A stretch of 43,569 nucleotides of DNA. Origin: Chloroflexota bacterium (GTDB lineage: Bacteria; Chloroflexota; Anaerolineae; Anaerolineales; UBA4823). The position numbers and the translations under genes were made by a program. The notes below the pieces were generated by a model, which worked only from the letters and a program-made list of their open reading frames with translations, was not told the origin of the DNA and searched no databases. Positions 15,279-24,093 of this stretch are shown piece after piece. The stretch covers positions 1-43,569 of the forward strand of contig JAAYXE010000018.1 in assembly GCA_012516075.1 (NCBI GenBank). The letters run 5' to 3'. Within the stretch, counting starts at the first letter, position 1; each line of letters opens with the position of its first letter.

Positions 15279-16766
15279 ATGACAAGCTATGCAGCGTTTG
15301 ACCTTGGCGCCTCTCAGGGGCGCGGCATCCTGGCGAGGTTTGACGGCGAGCTTCTCCACCTGGAGGAGATCCACCGCTTTGAAAACCGGCCCATCGAGCT
15401 GATGGGCCACCTGCACTGGGACGCCCTTTATCTGTATTCGCAGATCAAAGCTGGATTACAGAAAATGCGCTCCACCAATCAGGGGGGCATCGCCAGCCTG
15501 GGGGTGGACACCTGGGGCTGCGACTTCGCGCTGCTCGACCAGCAGGGCAAGCTGATCGGCAATCCTTACTGCTACCGCGATCCGCAGACCGCGGGCATTT
15601 TCGATTACGCCTTCCAGATCCTCACGCGCGAAGAGATCTTTGCCCAGACCGGCCTGCAGTTCATGGAGCTGAACAGCCTGTTCCAGCTTCTGGCGATGCA
15701 GAAGCGCTGTGACCCCGTGCTCGATGCCGCCCACACTTTCCTGCACATCTCGGACCTGATGCATTACTGGCTGACCGGTGAAAAGGTTTCCGAGTACACC
15801 AATGCCTCCACCTCGCACCTGCTGGATGTCATCAAGCGCGACTGGGCTTACCCGCTCATCCGCGCCTTCGGGCTGCCCGAGCACATTTTCCCTCCGGTGG
15901 TAAAACCTGGCACCCCGCTGGGCAGGCTGCGCCCGGCGCTCGCCGAGGAACTGGGCCTGCCGGACCTGGAGATCACCGCCACGGCCACGCACGACACGGC
16001 AGCCGCCATCGTCGCCACCCCGGTCGACCGGAGCAACTTCGCCTATCTCAGCTCTGGCACCTGGGGCCTGCTGGGACAGGAGGTCCCCCGGCCGCTGCTG
16101 ACCCCCGAATGTCTGCGCCTGAACATCACCAACGAAGGCGGCGCGTTCGACAACATCACGCTGCTGAAAAACATCGCCAACCTCTGGCTCATCCAGGAAT
16201 GCCGGCGCCACTGGAACACTCACGGGAACAATTACACCTGGGACGACCTGGTTGAAGCCGCCCGCCAGGCCCCGGAATTTCTCGCCTTCCTGGACCCCGA
16301 TGACCGGCAGTTTCTGGCGCCGGGGAATATGCCGGCGCGCGTCCAGGCTTACTGTGCCGCCACAAAACAGGCGGTCCCGCAGACGCCCGGAGAGATCACG
16401 CGCGTCATTCTGGAATCCCTGGCGATGAAGTACCGCTACACGCTCAACCGTGTGCAGGCCGTTTCCGGGCAGGATGTCGACACCTTCCACATCATCGGCG
16501 GCGGTTCACAGAACCGCCTGCTCAACCAGTTCACGGCGAACGCCACCGGCCGCCGCGTGGTCGCCGGTCCGTCCGAAGCGACAGCTGCCGGGAATGTGCT
16601 GGTGCAGATGGTGGCCAGAGGTGATCTGTCGTCGCCGGAAGAGGCGCGTGAATTAAGCCGGCGCTCATTCCCCACCGAAGAGTTCCTGCCCCAGGATCGC
16701 GAGCGCTGGGATGCCGCTTACGAGCGCTTCCTGACGGCGACCGTGCTGGCAGCGGTGATCCTCTGA
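15279..16766 (+). CDS. rhaB: Rhamnulokinase-like FGGY kinase
   Basis: The ATG at 15279, after GAGGGAA, gives a 495-residue protein starting TSYAAFDLGASQGRG, the phosphate-binding start of rhamnulokinases. Other family signs are GVDTWGCDFALLD, HISDLMHYWLTG, TNASTSHLLD, ATHDTAAA, YLSSGTWGLLG and IIGGGSQNRLLNQFTANA. RhaB converts L-rhamnulose to L-rhamnulose-1-phosphate with ATP in the cytosol. The isomerase upstream and the aldolase downstream would complete the classical three-step route to DHAP and lactaldehyde. Some relatives phosphorylate other 6-deoxy ketoses, so the sugar is likely but not proven. Confidence 0.9.
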   Translation: MTSYAAFDLGASQGRGILARFDGELLHLEEIHRFENRPIELMGHLHWDALYLYSQIKAGLQKMRSTNQGGIASLGVDTWGCDFALLDQQGKLIGNPYCYRDPQTAGIFDYAFQILTREEIFAQTGLQFMELNSLFQLLAMQKRCDPVLDAAHTFLHISDLMHYWLTGEKVSEYTNASTSHLLDVIKRDWAYPLIRAFGLPEHIFPPVVKPGTPLGRLRPALAEELGLPDLEITATATHDTAAAIVATPVDRSNFAYLSSGTWGLLGQEVPRPLLTPECLRLNITNEGGAFDNITLLKNIANLWLIQECRRHWNTHGNNYTWDDLVEAARQAPEFLAFLDPDDRQFLAPGNMPARVQAYCAATKQAVPQTPGEITRVILESLAMKYRYTLNRVQAVSGQDVDTFHIIGGGSQNRLLNQFTANATGRRVVAGPSEATAAGNVLVQMVARGDLSSPEEARELSRRSFPTEEFLPQDRERWDAAYERFLTATVLAAVIL

Positions 16767-16800
16767 TCATAAGTGTTAATAACCATAAACGCACTGTCAT

Positions 16801-16836
16801 TTGTCATTGACGTTTGACAACAGTTGGCGCTATAAT
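16801..16836 (+). promoter_or_regulatory. Promoter with shared operator in front of the aldolase gene
   Basis: TTGACG (16807-16812) and TATAAT (16831-16836) are 18 bases apart. The -35 lies inside TTGTCA-N8-TGACAA (16801-16820), which matches the operator at 14116-14135 in both half-sites exactly. Its core, TGTCATTGACG, is close to TGTCAATGACA at 34265. Confidence 0.7.
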
Positions 16837-16894
16837 CGTGTCAATAAACACCCCATGCGCCAGCGTATATCATCCAGTAAAGAAAGGGAACACA

Positions 16895-17488
16895 GTGAGC
16901 ACCATACCTGAACAGATCACTTCCATCGGTCGTTTGATGTTTGCCCGGCGCCTCACCGACATGGCCGGCGGCAACATCAGTGCCCGGGAAGGCAACACGA
17001 TTTACATCACCCCCCGCTACAGCGGTTCCAAAAAGCACTGGCAGTTGGACCCGGAAGACATTTTAAGCGGTCCCATCGACAGCGACGAGCTGTTGGACAA
17101 CCCGCGCTTCTCCCGGGAGGGGAAAGCGCACCTGGCTATCTACCGCAGTTTCCCCGACTGCCATGCCGTCATCCACGCCCATTCTTTTCACATCCAACCC
17201 TTTGCCATCGCCCAAAAACCCATCCCGGCTGTGATGGAGGCTACGGAAAAATTCGGCACCATCCCGGTCATCCCCTACGCGCCGGCGCACAGCGCCGATC
17301 TGGCCAATAACATCGTCGCCGGGCTGTGCGGTCAGGAAGAGCGCATCCGCACCCAGGCCGCTGCGGTGATCATGCCCCGCCACGGCATCATCCTCGCCGG
17401 CAGGGACCTGTACACCACCGTCGACGCCCTCGAGCGCATCGACACCAACTGCTGGTGCATCCTGGCGCAGCGCTGGATCGGGGACTGA
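16895..17488 (+). CDS. Class II aldolase/adducin-family protein (fuculose/rhamnulose-phosphate aldolase-like)
   Basis: The GTG at 16895 is preferred. It follows AAAGGGAA at proper spacing, and the residues encoded before it overlap the promoter. The 197-residue protein has [10 protein letters not shown], the FSREGKAH segment with the likely catalytic Glu, HAHSFH (two zinc histidines) and [10 protein letters not shown] (third zinc histidine). The family cleaves L-fuculose-1-P, L-rhamnulose-1-P or L-ribulose-5-P. The rhamnulokinase next door favours a rhamnulose- or fuculose-type substrate, giving DHAP and lactaldehyde (inference). It is the first gene of a long operon from its own regulated promoter; four bases separate it from pfkB. 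Confidence 0.88.
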   Translation: MSTIPEQITSIGRLMFARRLTDMAGGNISAREGNTIYITPRYSGSKKHWQLDPEDILSGPIDSDELLDNPRFSREGKAHLAIYRSFPDCHAVIHAHSFHIQPFAIAQKPIPAVMEATEKFGTIPVIPYAPAHSADLANNIVAGLCGQEERIRTQAAAVIMPRHGIILAGRDLYTTVDALERIDTNCWCILAQRWIGD

Positions 17489-17492
17489 GCGC

Positions 17493-18425
17493 ATGATCCT
17501 GACGGTCAACGCCAACGCGGCCCTGGACCGGGTCATCTTCATTGACCGTATAAAACCCACCACCGTGATGCGGGCCAGCCGGGTTGTGGACAGCGTCGGT
17601 GGGAAAGGGTTGGACGCATCGGTCGTCTTACAGACGATCGGTGCGCCCAACCTTGCGATCAGCTTCATGGCCGGCCCCACCGGGCAGGTGTTGACCTCGC
17701 TGCTGGACCGCTACGGCATCCCGCATGACCTGGTCTGGGTGGATGGCGATACCCGGGTCGCCAATGTGATCGTTGAGACGGAATTTAACCGTCACAGCCA
17801 CATCATGACCACCGGTTACTGCGTGACCCCCGACGACTGCCGGCGGTTTTTAGAAAAGGTAGAGACTCCCGCCCCGAAGGCAAAGTGGATGATCCTGGCC
17901 GGCTCGCTGCCGGCCGGCGCCCCGCCCGACCTTTACGCAGAAGCGATCCGCATCGGGAAGAAGCACGGCGTGCGCTGCCTGATCGATTCCCCCGGAGATC
18001 CGGCCCGGGAGGCGGTGCGCTGCCAGCCCGATATCCTCAAACTGAATCAGGAAGAATTCGCCGACACGTTCCATATCCGCGCCCGCTTTCCAGACGAGCT
18101 GGTCACGCTGGCGCGCGGTTTGATGGCCCGGCTTGGGATTGAAAACGTGGTCATTACCGCCGGCTCCGGGGGAATCCTGGCTGTCACGCCCCAGCAAGCC
18201 TACCTGGCCAGAGCCCCCAGACAAGTCGCAGTGAACGCAGCCGGCGCCGGTGATTCGGTATCCGCTGTGCTGGCGTACCGTCTCATGCAGGGCGACGACT
18301 GGCCGGATGCGCTGCGCCAGGCGGCTGCCACCAGCGCGGCTGTGGTGCTCACCGAGGGCACCGCTGACTGCCGCATCGAAGACATCCAGCGCATCCTCCC
18401 CCTGGTGGAGGTTGATGTACTGTGA
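17493..18425 (+). CDS. PfkB-family sugar(-phosphate) kinase
   Basis: This 310-residue kinase of the 1-phosphofructokinase/tagatose-6-phosphate kinase branch has NANAALDRVIF at the start, VGGKGLDAS (the usual Asn after GGKG is replaced), ILAGSLPAGAP, LKLNQEEF, and NAAGAGDSVSA with the catalytic Asp of GAGD. The family phosphorylates the C1 or C6 position of ketose phosphates using ATP. In this operon it could prepare a ketose monophosphate for the aldolases, but the exact sugar is not visible. It follows the class II aldolase gene by four bases and precedes the cyclase-family gene by 43. Confidence 0.9.
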   Translation: MILTVNANAALDRVIFIDRIKPTTVMRASRVVDSVGGKGLDASVVLQTIGAPNLAISFMAGPTGQVLTSLLDRYGIPHDLVWVDGDTRVANVIVETEFNRHSHIMTTGYCVTPDDCRRFLEKVETPAPKAKWMILAGSLPAGAPPDLYAEAIRIGKKHGVRCLIDSPGDPAREAVRCQPDILKLNQEEFADTFHIRARFPDELVTLARGLMARLGIENVVITAGSGGILAVTPQQAYLARAPRQVAVNAAGAGDSVSAVLAYRLMQGDDWPDALRQAAATSAAVVLTEGTADCRIEDIQRILPLVEVDVL

Positions 18426-18468
18426 GGTCCGTTTTCTGAACAAACAGGATTGACCAAGGAAAATCCCC

Positions 18469-19161
18469 ATGCTCCCCATCCCGAAGCGAATCGTTGACCT
18501 TTCCCACACGATCATCCCGGGCGAAGAAGAATACCGCCTGGAGATCGACACCCGCCCGACCTCGGGCTGGCCGCAGTTCGCCCGGTACCAGCGCCCCAAC
18601 GACGAGTGGTACATCATCTCTGAAATCACGCTGAACACCCACGTCGGCACGCACATCGAGCTGCCGTATCACCATGTGAAAGACGGCCACGACGCTGCGA
18701 CATACCCGCTGGATAACCTGGCCGGAGAGGCCTGCGTCGTAGACATATCGGATTGGGGACATAACGAGCGCATCGACCTGGAAGGCCTCAAGCGCAAATG
18801 TGCCGGTCTGCTCCAGCCGGGCGATATCGCCTATTTCTACACCGGCTTCGACCGCTACTACCGCACAGAAAAACAGCACAACCGCCCCTGGTTCGCCACC
18901 GAGTGCATTCACTGGCTGGCCAATGACGTGCGCATTAAAGCCATGGGCGTCGACACCTCGGGGATCGAGATCCGCAACCCCGACGGCAGCCCTTCGATCG
19001 GCCAGCCCAATCATGAGGCGCTGCTGGGTAAAGGCATCGCTCTGGTCGAATATATGGCCAACCTGGGCGAGTTCCTCAACCAGCGCTTCTACACCTACAT
19101 CTTACCGGTAAAGGTGCGCGGCGCAGAATCCTTCCCTGTCCGCGTGATCGGCGTCCAGTAG
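18469..19161 (+). CDS. Cyclase-family (kynurenine-formamidase-like) metal hydrolase
   Basis: This 230-residue PF04199-type protein has the metal motif as HVGTHIELPYHH (common form HxGTHxDxPxH, here Glu replacing the Asp), with DLSH at the N-terminus and MGVDTSGIEI later. Known members hydrolyse N-formylkynurenine, isatin or other cyclic amides or lactone-like compounds. Within a sugar operon a lactone or other ring opening is conceivable, but this is a guess. It lies between pfkB and the 2-oxoacid dehydrogenase genes, seven bases before E1-alpha. The motif change may alter metal binding. Confidence 0.85.
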   Translation: MLPIPKRIVDLSHTIIPGEEEYRLEIDTRPTSGWPQFARYQRPNDEWYIISEITLNTHVGTHIELPYHHVKDGHDAATYPLDNLAGEACVVDISDWGHNERIDLEGLKRKCAGLLQPGDIAYFYTGFDRYYRTEKQHNRPWFATECIHWLANDVRIKAMGVDTSGIEIRNPDGSPSIGQPNHEALLGKGIALVEYMANLGEFLNQRFYTYILPVKVRGAESFPVRVIGVQ

Positions 19162-19168
19162 AGGCAAG

Positions 19169-20188
19169 ATGATGCAAAGCACACCGGAAACCATCACCCC
19201 CATCGAGCTGGACGGGCTCAGCCGCGACCTCCTGCTCGATATGCTCTACCGCATGATCCTGGCGCGCGAATTCGAAGAGCAGTTGTATTACCTGTTCCTC
19301 ACCCGCACCATGCCGGGCACCATGCACCAGGCCACCGGCCAGGAGGCAGTCGCCGTGGGTGTGTGCAGCGCACTCAACCCGGACGACTACCTGACCAGCA
19401 CCCACCGCGGCCACGCGCACTGCATTGCCAAGGGCGTTCCGGTGAACGCCATGATGGCCGAAATGTTCGCCAAACGCAGCGGCGTCTGTAAAGGGATGGG
19501 AGGCAGCATGCATCTCTGCGATTTCAGCAAGGGCATGCTCGGCGCGCTGGGGATCGTCGGGGCGGGCATTCCGATTGCCGCTGGGGCCGCCCTGTCGGCC
19601 AGAGTGCGCGGCTCCGGCCAGGTCGGCGTGAGCATCTTTGGCGATGGCGCCACCAATGAAGGTGTATTCCACGAGACGCTCAACATGGCGGCGCTGTGGA
19701 AGCTCCCGGCGATTTTCGTCATCGAAAACAACCAGTACGCCTTATCGATGAAAAACACCGAATCCTTTGCCATGACGGAGCTGTACAAACGTGCTGCCGC
19801 CTACAACATGCCCGGGATCCGCGTCGATGGCAACAACGTCGTCGCCGTTTACCAGGCTGCGAAACAGGCTGTCGAGCGCGCCCGCCGCGGGGAAGGCCCC
19901 ACCCTGCTGGAGTGCATGACCTACCGCATACGCGGCCACGCCCGGTTCGAGCAGTCCGATTACCGCGACCCTGCGGAGGTCGAGCTCTGGAAGGCATATG
20001 ACCCCATCCTCCGCCTGCGGACGGCCCTGCTCGAAAGCGGAATGGCAGACGAAGCCGGGCTGGATGAAATTCAGGCCCGGGCGGAAAGCGAGATTGAGGC
20101 CGCAATCGAGTACGCCGAGGCCGGCGAAGACGTCCAGGCGGACGATTTCTGGCAGTATATATACGACGAAGAGGGCATCCATGCGTAA
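19169..20188 (+). CDS. 2-Oxoacid/acetoin dehydrogenase E1 component, alpha subunit
   Basis: This 339-residue thiamine-diphosphate-dependent E1-alpha has TMHQATGQEAVAVG, STHRGHAHCIAKG, GMGGSMHLCD and the TPP motif running from GDGATNEG to IENNQYALS. It fits the PdhA/AcoA group in length. With E1-beta it decarboxylates a 2-oxo acid such as pyruvate, or cleaves an acyloin such as acetoin, and passes the acyl group to E2 lipoate. The stop overlaps the E1-beta start by eight bases. Pyruvate from lactaldehyde or triose phosphate is one possible substrate (inference). Confidence 0.93.
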   Translation: MMQSTPETITPIELDGLSRDLLLDMLYRMILAREFEEQLYYLFLTRTMPGTMHQATGQEAVAVGVCSALNPDDYLTSTHRGHAHCIAKGVPVNAMMAEMFAKRSGVCKGMGGSMHLCDFSKGMLGALGIVGAGIPIAAGAALSARVRGSGQVGVSIFGDGATNEGVFHETLNMAALWKLPAIFVIENNQYALSMKNTESFAMTELYKRAAAYNMPGIRVDGNNVVAVYQAAKQAVERARRGEGPTLLECMTYRIRGHARFEQSDYRDPAEVELWKAYDPILRLRTALLESGMADEAGLDEIQARAESEIEAAIEYAEAGEDVQADDFWQYIYDEEGIHA

Positions 20189-21209
20189 GCTGTCGATGAT
20201 GGAAGCCATCAACGAGGCCATCGCTCAGGAAATGCGCCGTGATCCGAGCGTGATCGTGATGGGTGAAGATGTGGGCAGGTTCGGCGGCGCGTTCCATGTC
20301 ACGCACGGTCTGCTGGAAGAGTTCGGATGCCTGCGCGTCTGGGATACCCCCATCTCTGAATCGGGTTACATGGGCATGGCGGTTGGCGCCGCGATGACGA
20401 AGCTCCGCCCCATTGTCGAGTTTCAATACGCCGACTTTATCTTCTGCGCCATGGATCCCATCGTCAACCAGGCGGCGAAGATGCGCCTGATGTCCGGCGG
20501 GCAGACCAGCGTCCCGCTCGTCATGCGCGCCCCGCAGGGCGCCACCGGGCGCGCCGCGCAGCACTCGCAGTCGGTTGAAGCCTGGTTCATGCACACCCCG
20601 GGGCTAAAGGTCGTCACCCCTTCCACCCCCTACGACGCCAAAGGCCTGCTGGTCAGCGCGATCCGCGATAACAACCCGGTGCTGTTCCTCGAGCATAAAC
20701 GCCTGTACGGCGCGGCTTCTCCGGGCGGCGGGAAGGCCATCGGCGACCCGGATATCCAGCCCATCGGTGAAGACGTCCCCGAGGAGCTGTACACCATCCC
20801 GCTGGGCAAAGCCGATATCAAGCGTCCTGGCAGCCATGTGACCGTCATCGCCACCATGGTAATGGTGCACCGGGCCCTGGCAGCGGCGCAGGAACTGGCC
20901 GCCCGCGGTATCGAGGTCGAGGTGATTGACCCGCGCACCCTCGTGCCGCTCGACACGGATACCATCCTGACCTCGGTGCGCAAGACGCACAAAGTTGTCG
21001 TCGTCTCGGAAGACGTTACCCGGGCTGGCGTGGCAGCCGAGCTGTCGGCCGTCATCACCGAGCAGGCGTTCGACGACCTCGACGCCCCGGTGGTGCGCGT
21101 AGGCGCAGCTAACACGCCCATCCCCTTCGGGCCGGCAGCGGAACGGGCGGCCATTCCACAGCGCGAGGATATCGTGCGCGCCGTCGAATACGTGCTGTCA
21201 GGAGAATGA
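20181..21209 (+). CDS. 2-Oxoacid/acetoin dehydrogenase E1 component, beta subunit
   Basis: The ATG at 20181 gives MRKLSMMEAINEAIAQEM, the normal E1-beta beginning; an upstream in-frame start would lie deep in E1-alpha. The 342-residue protein has VIVMGEDVGRFGGAF, DTPISESGYMGMAVGAA, EFQYADFIFCAMDPIVNQAAK and RAPQGATGRAAQHSQSVEAWFMHTPGLKVV (split here across conserved parts), ending in the transketolase C-terminal domain with DPRTLVPLDTDTI. It forms the heterotetramer with E1-alpha and supplies part of the TPP site. It is followed three bases later by E2. Confidence 0.94.
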   Translation: MRKLSMMEAINEAIAQEMRRDPSVIVMGEDVGRFGGAFHVTHGLLEEFGCLRVWDTPISESGYMGMAVGAAMTKLRPIVEFQYADFIFCAMDPIVNQAAKMRLMSGGQTSVPLVMRAPQGATGRAAQHSQSVEAWFMHTPGLKVVTPSTPYDAKGLLVSAIRDNNPVLFLEHKRLYGAASPGGGKAIGDPDIQPIGEDVPEELYTIPLGKADIKRPGSHVTVIATMVMVHRALAAAQELAARGIEVEVIDPRTLVPLDTDTILTSVRKTHKVVVVSEDVTRAGVAAELSAVITEQAFDDLDAPVVRVGAANTPIPFGPAAERAAIPQREDIVRAVEYVLSGE

Positions 21210-21212
21210 GCG

Positions 21213-22409
21213 ATGGCGACCAAGATGATCCTGCCCATCCTGGGGGAGTCGATTCAGACGGCCGTCCTGGCAAAGTGGAATTATCAGCCCGGCGATCCGG
21301 TGAAACGCGGCGACGAGATCGCCGAAATCGAAACCGACAAGGCCACCATGGCCCTGGAATGCCCGGCTAACGGTGTACTGCTCGAAATCCTGATCCCTGA
21401 AGGATCGCAGGTCAGGACCGGCGACCTGCTGGCCTGGATTGGCCGGCCGGGAGAGACAGTGCAGGAAAAAGCATCACCTGAGCCGGCTGCCCAGACCATT
21501 CACGCAGCTCCCCAGGCAGATCCTCAGCCAGAGCCAGAACCGGCAGCTACACGCAGGCGCATCTCACCGGCGGCGCGCAGGATGGCGGCCACCTTCGGCA
21601 TCCCCCTGGACCAGCTCCAGCCGCGCAAGCCCGGCCTTCGTATCATGACCGAAGATGTCAAGCGCTTCCTCGAACATCAGCAGGCCCAACAGGCGCTGCA
21701 GCCGGGGTTTTCCGCCTTAGAAAAACTCAGCGGGCGCCTCGAACCCCTGAACACCATCCGCCGCCTGACCGGCGAGCGCATGCTAGCCAGCGTTCAGCAG
21801 ATCCCGCAGTTCTCCGTGACCGTCGAGGCGGACGCATCCCGGCTGCTGGCTGCGGTCGACCTGCTGAACCGCGACACGACTGCGGAGAACAGAATTACGC
21901 TTACCGCGCTGCTGGTCTACCTGACGGCCCGGGCGCTGAAGCAGAACCCATCTGTCAACGCCCGCTTCGCCGGCGACGGGATCTTCATCTACGACCATGT
22001 CAATATGGCCATTGCAGTCAGTACATCGCGCGGACTGGTCGCGCCGGTTCTGAGCGCGGTGGAGTGCCTGACCCTGCGTGAAGTGGCAGCGCAGCTCAAC
22101 CGGCTGGTAAGGAACGCGCGTGACGGGAAACTTGAACCGGGCGATCTCGAAGGCGGCACCTTCACGCTCAGCAACCTGGGGCCGCAGGGGGTCAGCCAGT
22201 TTACGGCCATTATCAATCCGCCCCAGGCGGCCATTCTGGCGGTCGGGGCTGCACGCCCGTTGGTCACCCCGGTCGCTTCCGGCGGGACACGCCACATCCA
22301 GTCCATGGCCCTCACGCTGACGGCCGATCACCGTGTGCTGGACGGCGCAGACGTGGCCAGGTTTTTAGGCGACCTGCGCCGCGAAATGGAAACGTACGGA
22401 GAACGTTGA
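21213..22409 (+). CDS. 2-Oxoacid dehydrogenase E2 (dihydrolipoamide acyltransferase)
   Basis: This 398-residue E2 has three parts. One lipoyl domain spans residues 1-78 with the lipoylated Lys43 in IETDKATMALE. A Pro/Glu/Ala-rich linker leads to an E1/E3-binding domain (RRISPAARRMAATFGI, about 115-155). The catalytic acyltransferase domain ends in ADHRVLDGADVARFL. It transfers the acyl group to CoA and forms the complex core. No E3 dihydrolipoyl dehydrogenase gene follows; the next gene is a sugar isomerase, so E3 must come from elsewhere. The single lipoyl domain and this order resemble acetoin and branched or small 2-oxoacid complexes as much as pyruvate dehydrogenase. Confidence 0.94.
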   Translation: MATKMILPILGESIQTAVLAKWNYQPGDPVKRGDEIAEIETDKATMALECPANGVLLEILIPEGSQVRTGDLLAWIGRPGETVQEKASPEPAAQTIHAAPQADPQPEPEPAATRRRISPAARRMAATFGIPLDQLQPRKPGLRIMTEDVKRFLEHQQAQQALQPGFSALEKLSGRLEPLNTIRRLTGERMLASVQQIPQFSVTVEADASRLLAAVDLLNRDTTAENRITLTALLVYLTARALKQNPSVNARFAGDGIFIYDHVNMAIAVSTSRGLVAPVLSAVECLTLREVAAQLNRLVRNARDGKLEPGDLEGGTFTLSNLGPQGVSQFTAIINPPQAAILAVGAARPLVTPVASGGTRHIQSMALTLTADHRVLDGADVARFLGDLRREMETYGER

Positions 22410-22467
22410 TCCGGACCTTATTAATACAGCAATCTTTATCCCACACTGAAAAGAGGAACCCTCCATT

Positions 22468-23061
22468 ATGAAACCTGTCGAAATCAATGACCTCCCCACA
22501 TCCGTCTGGCTGGACATTAACACCGGCGTGTTCGAGCCCTGTGTAGAAATTTCCCGCCGCAAGGTCTCCGATCTGGCGATGATGTTTGCCGATCAGGAGG
22601 CGGTACAGCAGTTGATCGCCCAGGGCGACCCGGTCGTGTACGATATTCGCTACCACCCCTTTCAGACCAGCACCTCCGATATGGCGCTGGGCGTGTCGAC
22701 GATTTATCCGGGCAAAGTCGGGGACGAATATCACATGACGAAGGGCCATTTTCACGTGCGGATGGACCAGCCGGAGATCTATTTCTGCGTTCGCGGAACG
22801 GGTTTCCTGTTGATGGAGTCAAAAGAGGGCGATTTCCAGGTGGCAGAATGGCGGCCCGGGACGATTACCCATATCCCTCCCCAGTACGCTCACCGCGTGG
22901 TTAATACGGGCCCTGAACCGCTCATCTGGGTTGCTTCCTATCATCTCGCCGCGGGCCACGATTACGAACCCATTATTGCTCGCGGTTTTGCAAAAATTGT
23001 GGTAGAAAAGGATGGGCAGCCCGTTTTCCTGCCCAATCCACGACGACCAAACAGCAGCTAA
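22468..23061 (+). CDS. Cupin-type glucose-6-phosphate isomerase
   Basis: This 197-residue single-domain cupin has the archaeal-type phosphoglucose isomerase signature: YHMTKGHFHVR (two metal histidines), EIYFCVRGTG with the metal Glu, and HIPPQYAHRVVNTG with the last histidine. The family interconverts glucose-6-P and fructose-6-P, and some members act on mannose-6-P. Its place before a ROK kinase suggests handling of a hexose phosphate inside the same operon. The 58-base gap after E2 holds an AAGAGG ribosome site but no obvious new promoter. Confidence 0.88.
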   Translation: MKPVEINDLPTSVWLDINTGVFEPCVEISRRKVSDLAMMFADQEAVQQLIAQGDPVVYDIRYHPFQTSTSDMALGVSTIYPGKVGDEYHMTKGHFHVRMDQPEIYFCVRGTGFLLMESKEGDFQVAEWRPGTITHIPPQYAHRVVNTGPEPLIWVASYHLAAGHDYEPIIARGFAKIVVEKDGQPVFLPNPRRPNSS

Positions 23062-23091
23062 CGGTTTCTCCATACAACCGGAGGAGTGATC

Positions 23092-24093
23092 TTGGGAGCA
23101 TCCAATCGAAAGTTCGCTCTGGCCGTTGATATCGGCGGCACGAAGATGGATGTGGCCTGCGTCGACACCCAGGGTAATTTCCTGACCCGACCGCATAAAG
23201 AACCTGTGCCATTTGATGACAGGGGTGTCGCCGATCCCGAGGGCCTGATCCGCATGCTGGCCCCAAATGTCGAGGAAGCCCGCAGGCTGGAAGGCTCCTT
23301 CGAAGGCATCGGAATGAGCGTGTGCGGGAATCTGGACCCGCACACCGGTGAGGCGGTGTTGATTCCGAACCTCCACTGGCGCAATGTTCCCTTCCGTGCC
23401 ATGGTTGCAGAGGCCTTTCAGGTGCCGGTGTTCGCGGCCACGGACGTGCGCATGGCCACGATCGCCGAGGCGCTGTGGGGGAAAGCGCGCGGCGTCCAGA
23501 ATTTCGCCTGGTGCACGATCGGCACTGGTTACGGCGGTTACCTCTTCTTAAACGGCGGTCTGTACAACGGCAGTCATAACTTTGCTGGTAATTTCGGCCA
23601 CATCACCTGGGATGAGATTAACGGCCCTCCGTGCGGCTGCGGCCGCAGAGGCTGTGTGGAGACCTTCGTCGCCGGGCCGGGCATCGCCCGGGCTGGTCAG
23701 GCTGCGCTGGACAGCGGCCGCAGCCCGGCGCTGGCCCGCCTCGCTGGGGATGGCCGCGTCACAACACGCATGGTGTTCCAGGCCGAGGCAGAGGGAGATC
23801 CGGCAGCGTGCGAGATCATCGATCAGGTCATTCGCCTGATTGCCATCAACCTCGGCGGCGTGGTGAACCTGCTCGATCTGGACATGATCGTGATCGGCGG
23901 CAGCGTGAGCCGCGGCTCAGAAGATTTTATCGACCGCATCAGCAAACGCATTCGCGATTATTTGATGACTGTGGAAGCCTGCCGCGACCTGCAGGTAGTG
24001 AGCGAAAGCTTTCCGAACTCCGCGCTGGTTGGCGCCGCGGCGGATGTTTTCATACGCAAGGGGATCCTCTCGTTTTATGGCCAAGGCGAATGA
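23092..24093 (+). CDS. ROK-family sugar kinase (second copy)
   Basis: A TTG at 23092 is preferred to the GTG at 23086 because GGAGGA then sits at workable spacing. The 333-residue kinase has LAVDIGGTKMDVAC, a GNFGHITW segment and the zinc motif PCGCGRRGCVE. It lacks a helix-turn-helix. It probably phosphorylates a hexose for the cupin isomerase upstream (inference). It differs clearly from the ROK protein at 12650. The stop overlaps the start of the SorC regulator by 17 bases. Confidence 0.9.
   Translation: MGASNRKFALAVDIGGTKMDVACVDTQGNFLTRPHKEPVPFDDRGVADPEGLIRMLAPNVEEARRLEGSFEGIGMSVCGNLDPHTGEAVLIPNLHWRNVPFRAMVAEAFQVPVFAATDVRMATIAEALWGKARGVQNFAWCTIGTGYGGYLFLNGGLYNGSHNFAGNFGHITWDEINGPPCGCGRRGCVETFVAGPGIARAGQAALDSGRSPALARLAGDGRVTTRMVFQAEAEGDPAACEIIDQVIRLIAINLGGVVNLLDLDMIVIGGSVSRGSEDFIDRISKRIRDYLMTVEACRDLQVVSESFPNSALVGAAADVFIRKGILSFYGQGE

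Noticed and set aside
15456..16490. Long minus-strand open frame opposite rhaB
   Set aside because: Antisense frame produced by high G+C codon use; the plus strand encodes all conserved rhamnulokinase motifs.
23092..24093. ROK repressor instead of kinase
   Set aside because: There is no N-terminal helix-turn-helix, and the protein starts directly at the phosphate-binding loop; the same holds for the ROK protein at 12650.
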